Of a stretch of 64,000 nt of DNA, positions 62,781 to 64,000 are shown piece by piece. Below the pieces are notes generated by a model, which was given only the letters and a program-made list of their open reading frames with translations, ran no database searches and was not told the origin of the DNA. The translations under genes were made by a program, and so were the position numbers. Numbering within the stretch: the first letter of the stretch is position 1; each line of letters begins with the position of its first letter. This stretch comes from Neolewinella agarilytica (lineage in GTDB: Bacteria > Bacteroidota > Bacteroidia > Chitinophagales > Saprospiraceae), in assembly GCF_900110645.1 (NCBI RefSeq), contig NZ_FOFB01000001.1, positions 124,001 to 188,000 on the forward strand, written 5' to 3'.

Positions 62781-64000
62781 CTACTCCGCAGGCTCGTGTT
62801 CAAGCTCTGGCACTTCCGCATCCTGATTGATATCGAAGTGCAATTGCTTATAGGCTGGTTCCACATCTCGATAACTCAGGTCTGCGTCAGGGTCTTTAGC
62901 CCGGGCAAAATTGTACCGGAACCGATTGAGCAGTACCAACAGTGCCGGTAAAAGGATCAGTAGAATGAAAGTAATGGCCAGCAGGCCAAAGGCCACCGAA
63001 ATGGCCATCGGGATGAGGAACTGTGCCTGGCGGCTCTTGTTCAGGAGCAGTGGCGCCAGGCCGGCAAAGGTAGTTACCGAAGTAAGCAGGATCGGCCGGA
63101 AGCGGCTCCGCCCCGCGTCCGCCAACGCATCCATCATCGGCATTCCATCGCGGAGGTTATCGTTATAAGTAGCGATGAAAACCAGACCGTCATTTACGAT
63201 GATGCCGATGAGGGCAATGATACCCAGGCCGGAGAAAAGCGACATGGGCTTATCCATTAACCAGTGCCCCCAGATTACACCGATGAAACCAAAGGGAATC
63301 AGCAGGAACAGCATCAGGGCCTGAGAGATGGAACGGAAAGTCAATGCAATGACGAAAAACATCAGACCAAAGACTACCGGCATTACCAACGCCAGCGAAG
63401 CCCCGGTCTTTTTCTGGTTGCGTACCTGTCCGTCGTCGACGGTACTAACGCCGGGATAACGATCCAGAACGGTCGGCAGAATATCATCCTGCACACGCGC
63501 ATTTACGTCCGTTACGGATACCGAGTTATTGCTGATATCTGCTTCTACCTTTACTTCTCGTCTGCCGTCTACGTGATTAATGCCAATCACACCGCGCTGG
63601 GGGGTAAAGGAGGCAATCTCCGACAGCGGATACTCCGCTCCGCCGGCCAGACGGATACGCATGTTGTTCAGGTCCGCCAGGCTCCGGCGTTCATTTTCGC
63701 CATAGCGGAGCCATACTCGAACCTCATCTTCTCCACGTTGTAAGCGCTGGGCTTCGGTGCCAAAGAAGGCGGACCTGACCTGACCAACGATGTCTTGCAG
63801 ATCAATCCCCAGGTAGCGGGCTTTCTCCTTCAGCGTAATGTTCATTTCGCGCAGGCCTTCCTGGTTATTATCCACCACGTCAGCCAGTTCCGGCATCAGG
63901 CTAAGCTCCTTTTTCAGGTCTTCCGTAGCCTTGGCCAACTCATCAATATTACTGCCCGTGAGGCTTACACTTACGGGTTTACCGAAAAAGGAACGCCCTC
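62781..64000 (-). CDS. RND-family efflux transporter, C-terminal portion (partial)
   Basis: The frame is open to the end of the window, so at least 405 residues of the C-terminal half are present and the N-terminus is missing. Visible: the periplasmic part of the second half (GRSFFGKPVSVSLTG, QDIVGQVRSAFFGTEAQRLQ) and its membrane segments (LVMPVVFGLMFFVIAL, GLGIIALIGIIVNDGLVFI, RPILLTSVTTFAGLAPLL). The motifs place it with the AcrB/heavy-metal RND pumps of the inner membrane. A cytoplasmic tail with acidic residues ends the protein. A partner periplasmic adaptor would be upstream, outside the window. The TolC-like gene downstream may supply the outer-membrane duct. Confidence 0.92.
   Translation of the reverse strand, partial: GRSFFGKPVSVSLTGSNIDELAKATEDLKKELSLMPELADVVDNNQEGLREMNITLKEKARYLGIDLQDIVGQVRSAFFGTEAQRLQRGEDEVRVWLRYGENERRSLADLNNMRIRLAGGAEYPLSEIASFTPQRGVIGINHVDGRREVKVEADISNNSVSVTDVNARVQDDILPTVLDRYPGVSTVDDGQVRNQKKTGASLALVMPVVFGLMFFVIALTFRSISQALMLFLLIPFGFIGVIWGHWLMDKPMSLFSGLGIIALIGIIVNDGLVFIATYNDNLRDGMPMMDALADAGRSRFRPILLTSVTTFAGLAPLLLNKSRQAQFLIPMAISVAFGLLAITFILLILLPALLVLLNRFRYNFARAKDPDADLSYRDVEPAYKQLHFDINQDAEVPELEHEPAE

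Noticed and set aside
1-64000. tRNA, rRNA or integrase-associated island boundaries
   Set aside because: No tRNA-like T-loop with matching arms, no rRNA words and no integrase or transposase frame was found on either strand.

Overview
The window reads as a chromosomal segment of a gliding, type IX secretion (T9SS) competent member of the Bacteroidota. The relatively balanced base composition and gene content suggest the Saprospiria/Lewinella group, but that placement is inference. Evidence for the phylum: gldA and gldF, one T9SS type A and one type B sorting domain, a SusC/SusD pair, many short lipoproteins, and -7 boxes of the form TAnnTTTG. No tRNA, rRNA, CRISPR array, prophage or insertion sequence was recognised.

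Layout. 1-9 kb: an enolase-superfamily enzyme, a secreted carboxypeptidase-regulatory-like protein, a three-copy 264-bp tandem repeat, a translationally coupled sulfatase and SGNH hydrolase, a coiled-coil protein and a large zinc metalloprotease. 9-17 kb: a two-domain fasciclin protein, pgi, a candidate small RNA, a gldA-unknown-gldF cluster and a glycosyltransferase fused to a membrane/Rossmann region. 17-25.4 kb: one 2,810-residue secreted modular protein. 25.7-32.5 kb: CPBP protease, di-haem cytochrome c peroxidase, a sulfotransferase-like/class IV aminotransferase pair, a VUT (YhhQ-like) transporter and a YkgJ-type protein. 32.7-39 kb: a probable metal-uptake operon (DUF4856, imelysin, HTTM, TonB receptor) behind a good Bacteroidota-type promoter. 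39-49.7 kb: T9SS cargo, an Mrp-type ATPase, a RibF-glycosyltransferase fusion, a LytS-type histidine kinase, a SIMPL-like protein, a VWA protein and a ThuA-like lipoprotein. 49.9-51.5 kb: three fused remnants of catabolic genes. 52-60.2 kb: SusC, SusD and two FG-GAP lipoproteins, the second with a CxxCH motif. 60.2-64 kb: a TolC-like protein, GtrA, a 5'(3')-deoxyribonucleotidase and the 3' part of an RND pump gene.

The strongest unexplained signal is a short dispersed repeat (core TGCACCTGCG, then usually 3 nt and GCGCC). The core occurs 13 times exactly, in both orientations, between genes and inside genes. Two signal peptides read through the same 20 bp of it. Other repeat families sit around it: a 43-bp composite containing it, a ~100-bp GC-rich element at both 1 and 57.06 kb, TTGCAACC arrays, and two 22-bp-stem hairpins whose stems differ by compensatory changes. 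The second strong signal is the RibF-glycosyltransferase fusion: its junction carries an A AAA AAA sequence from which a -1 shift would end RibF four codons later.
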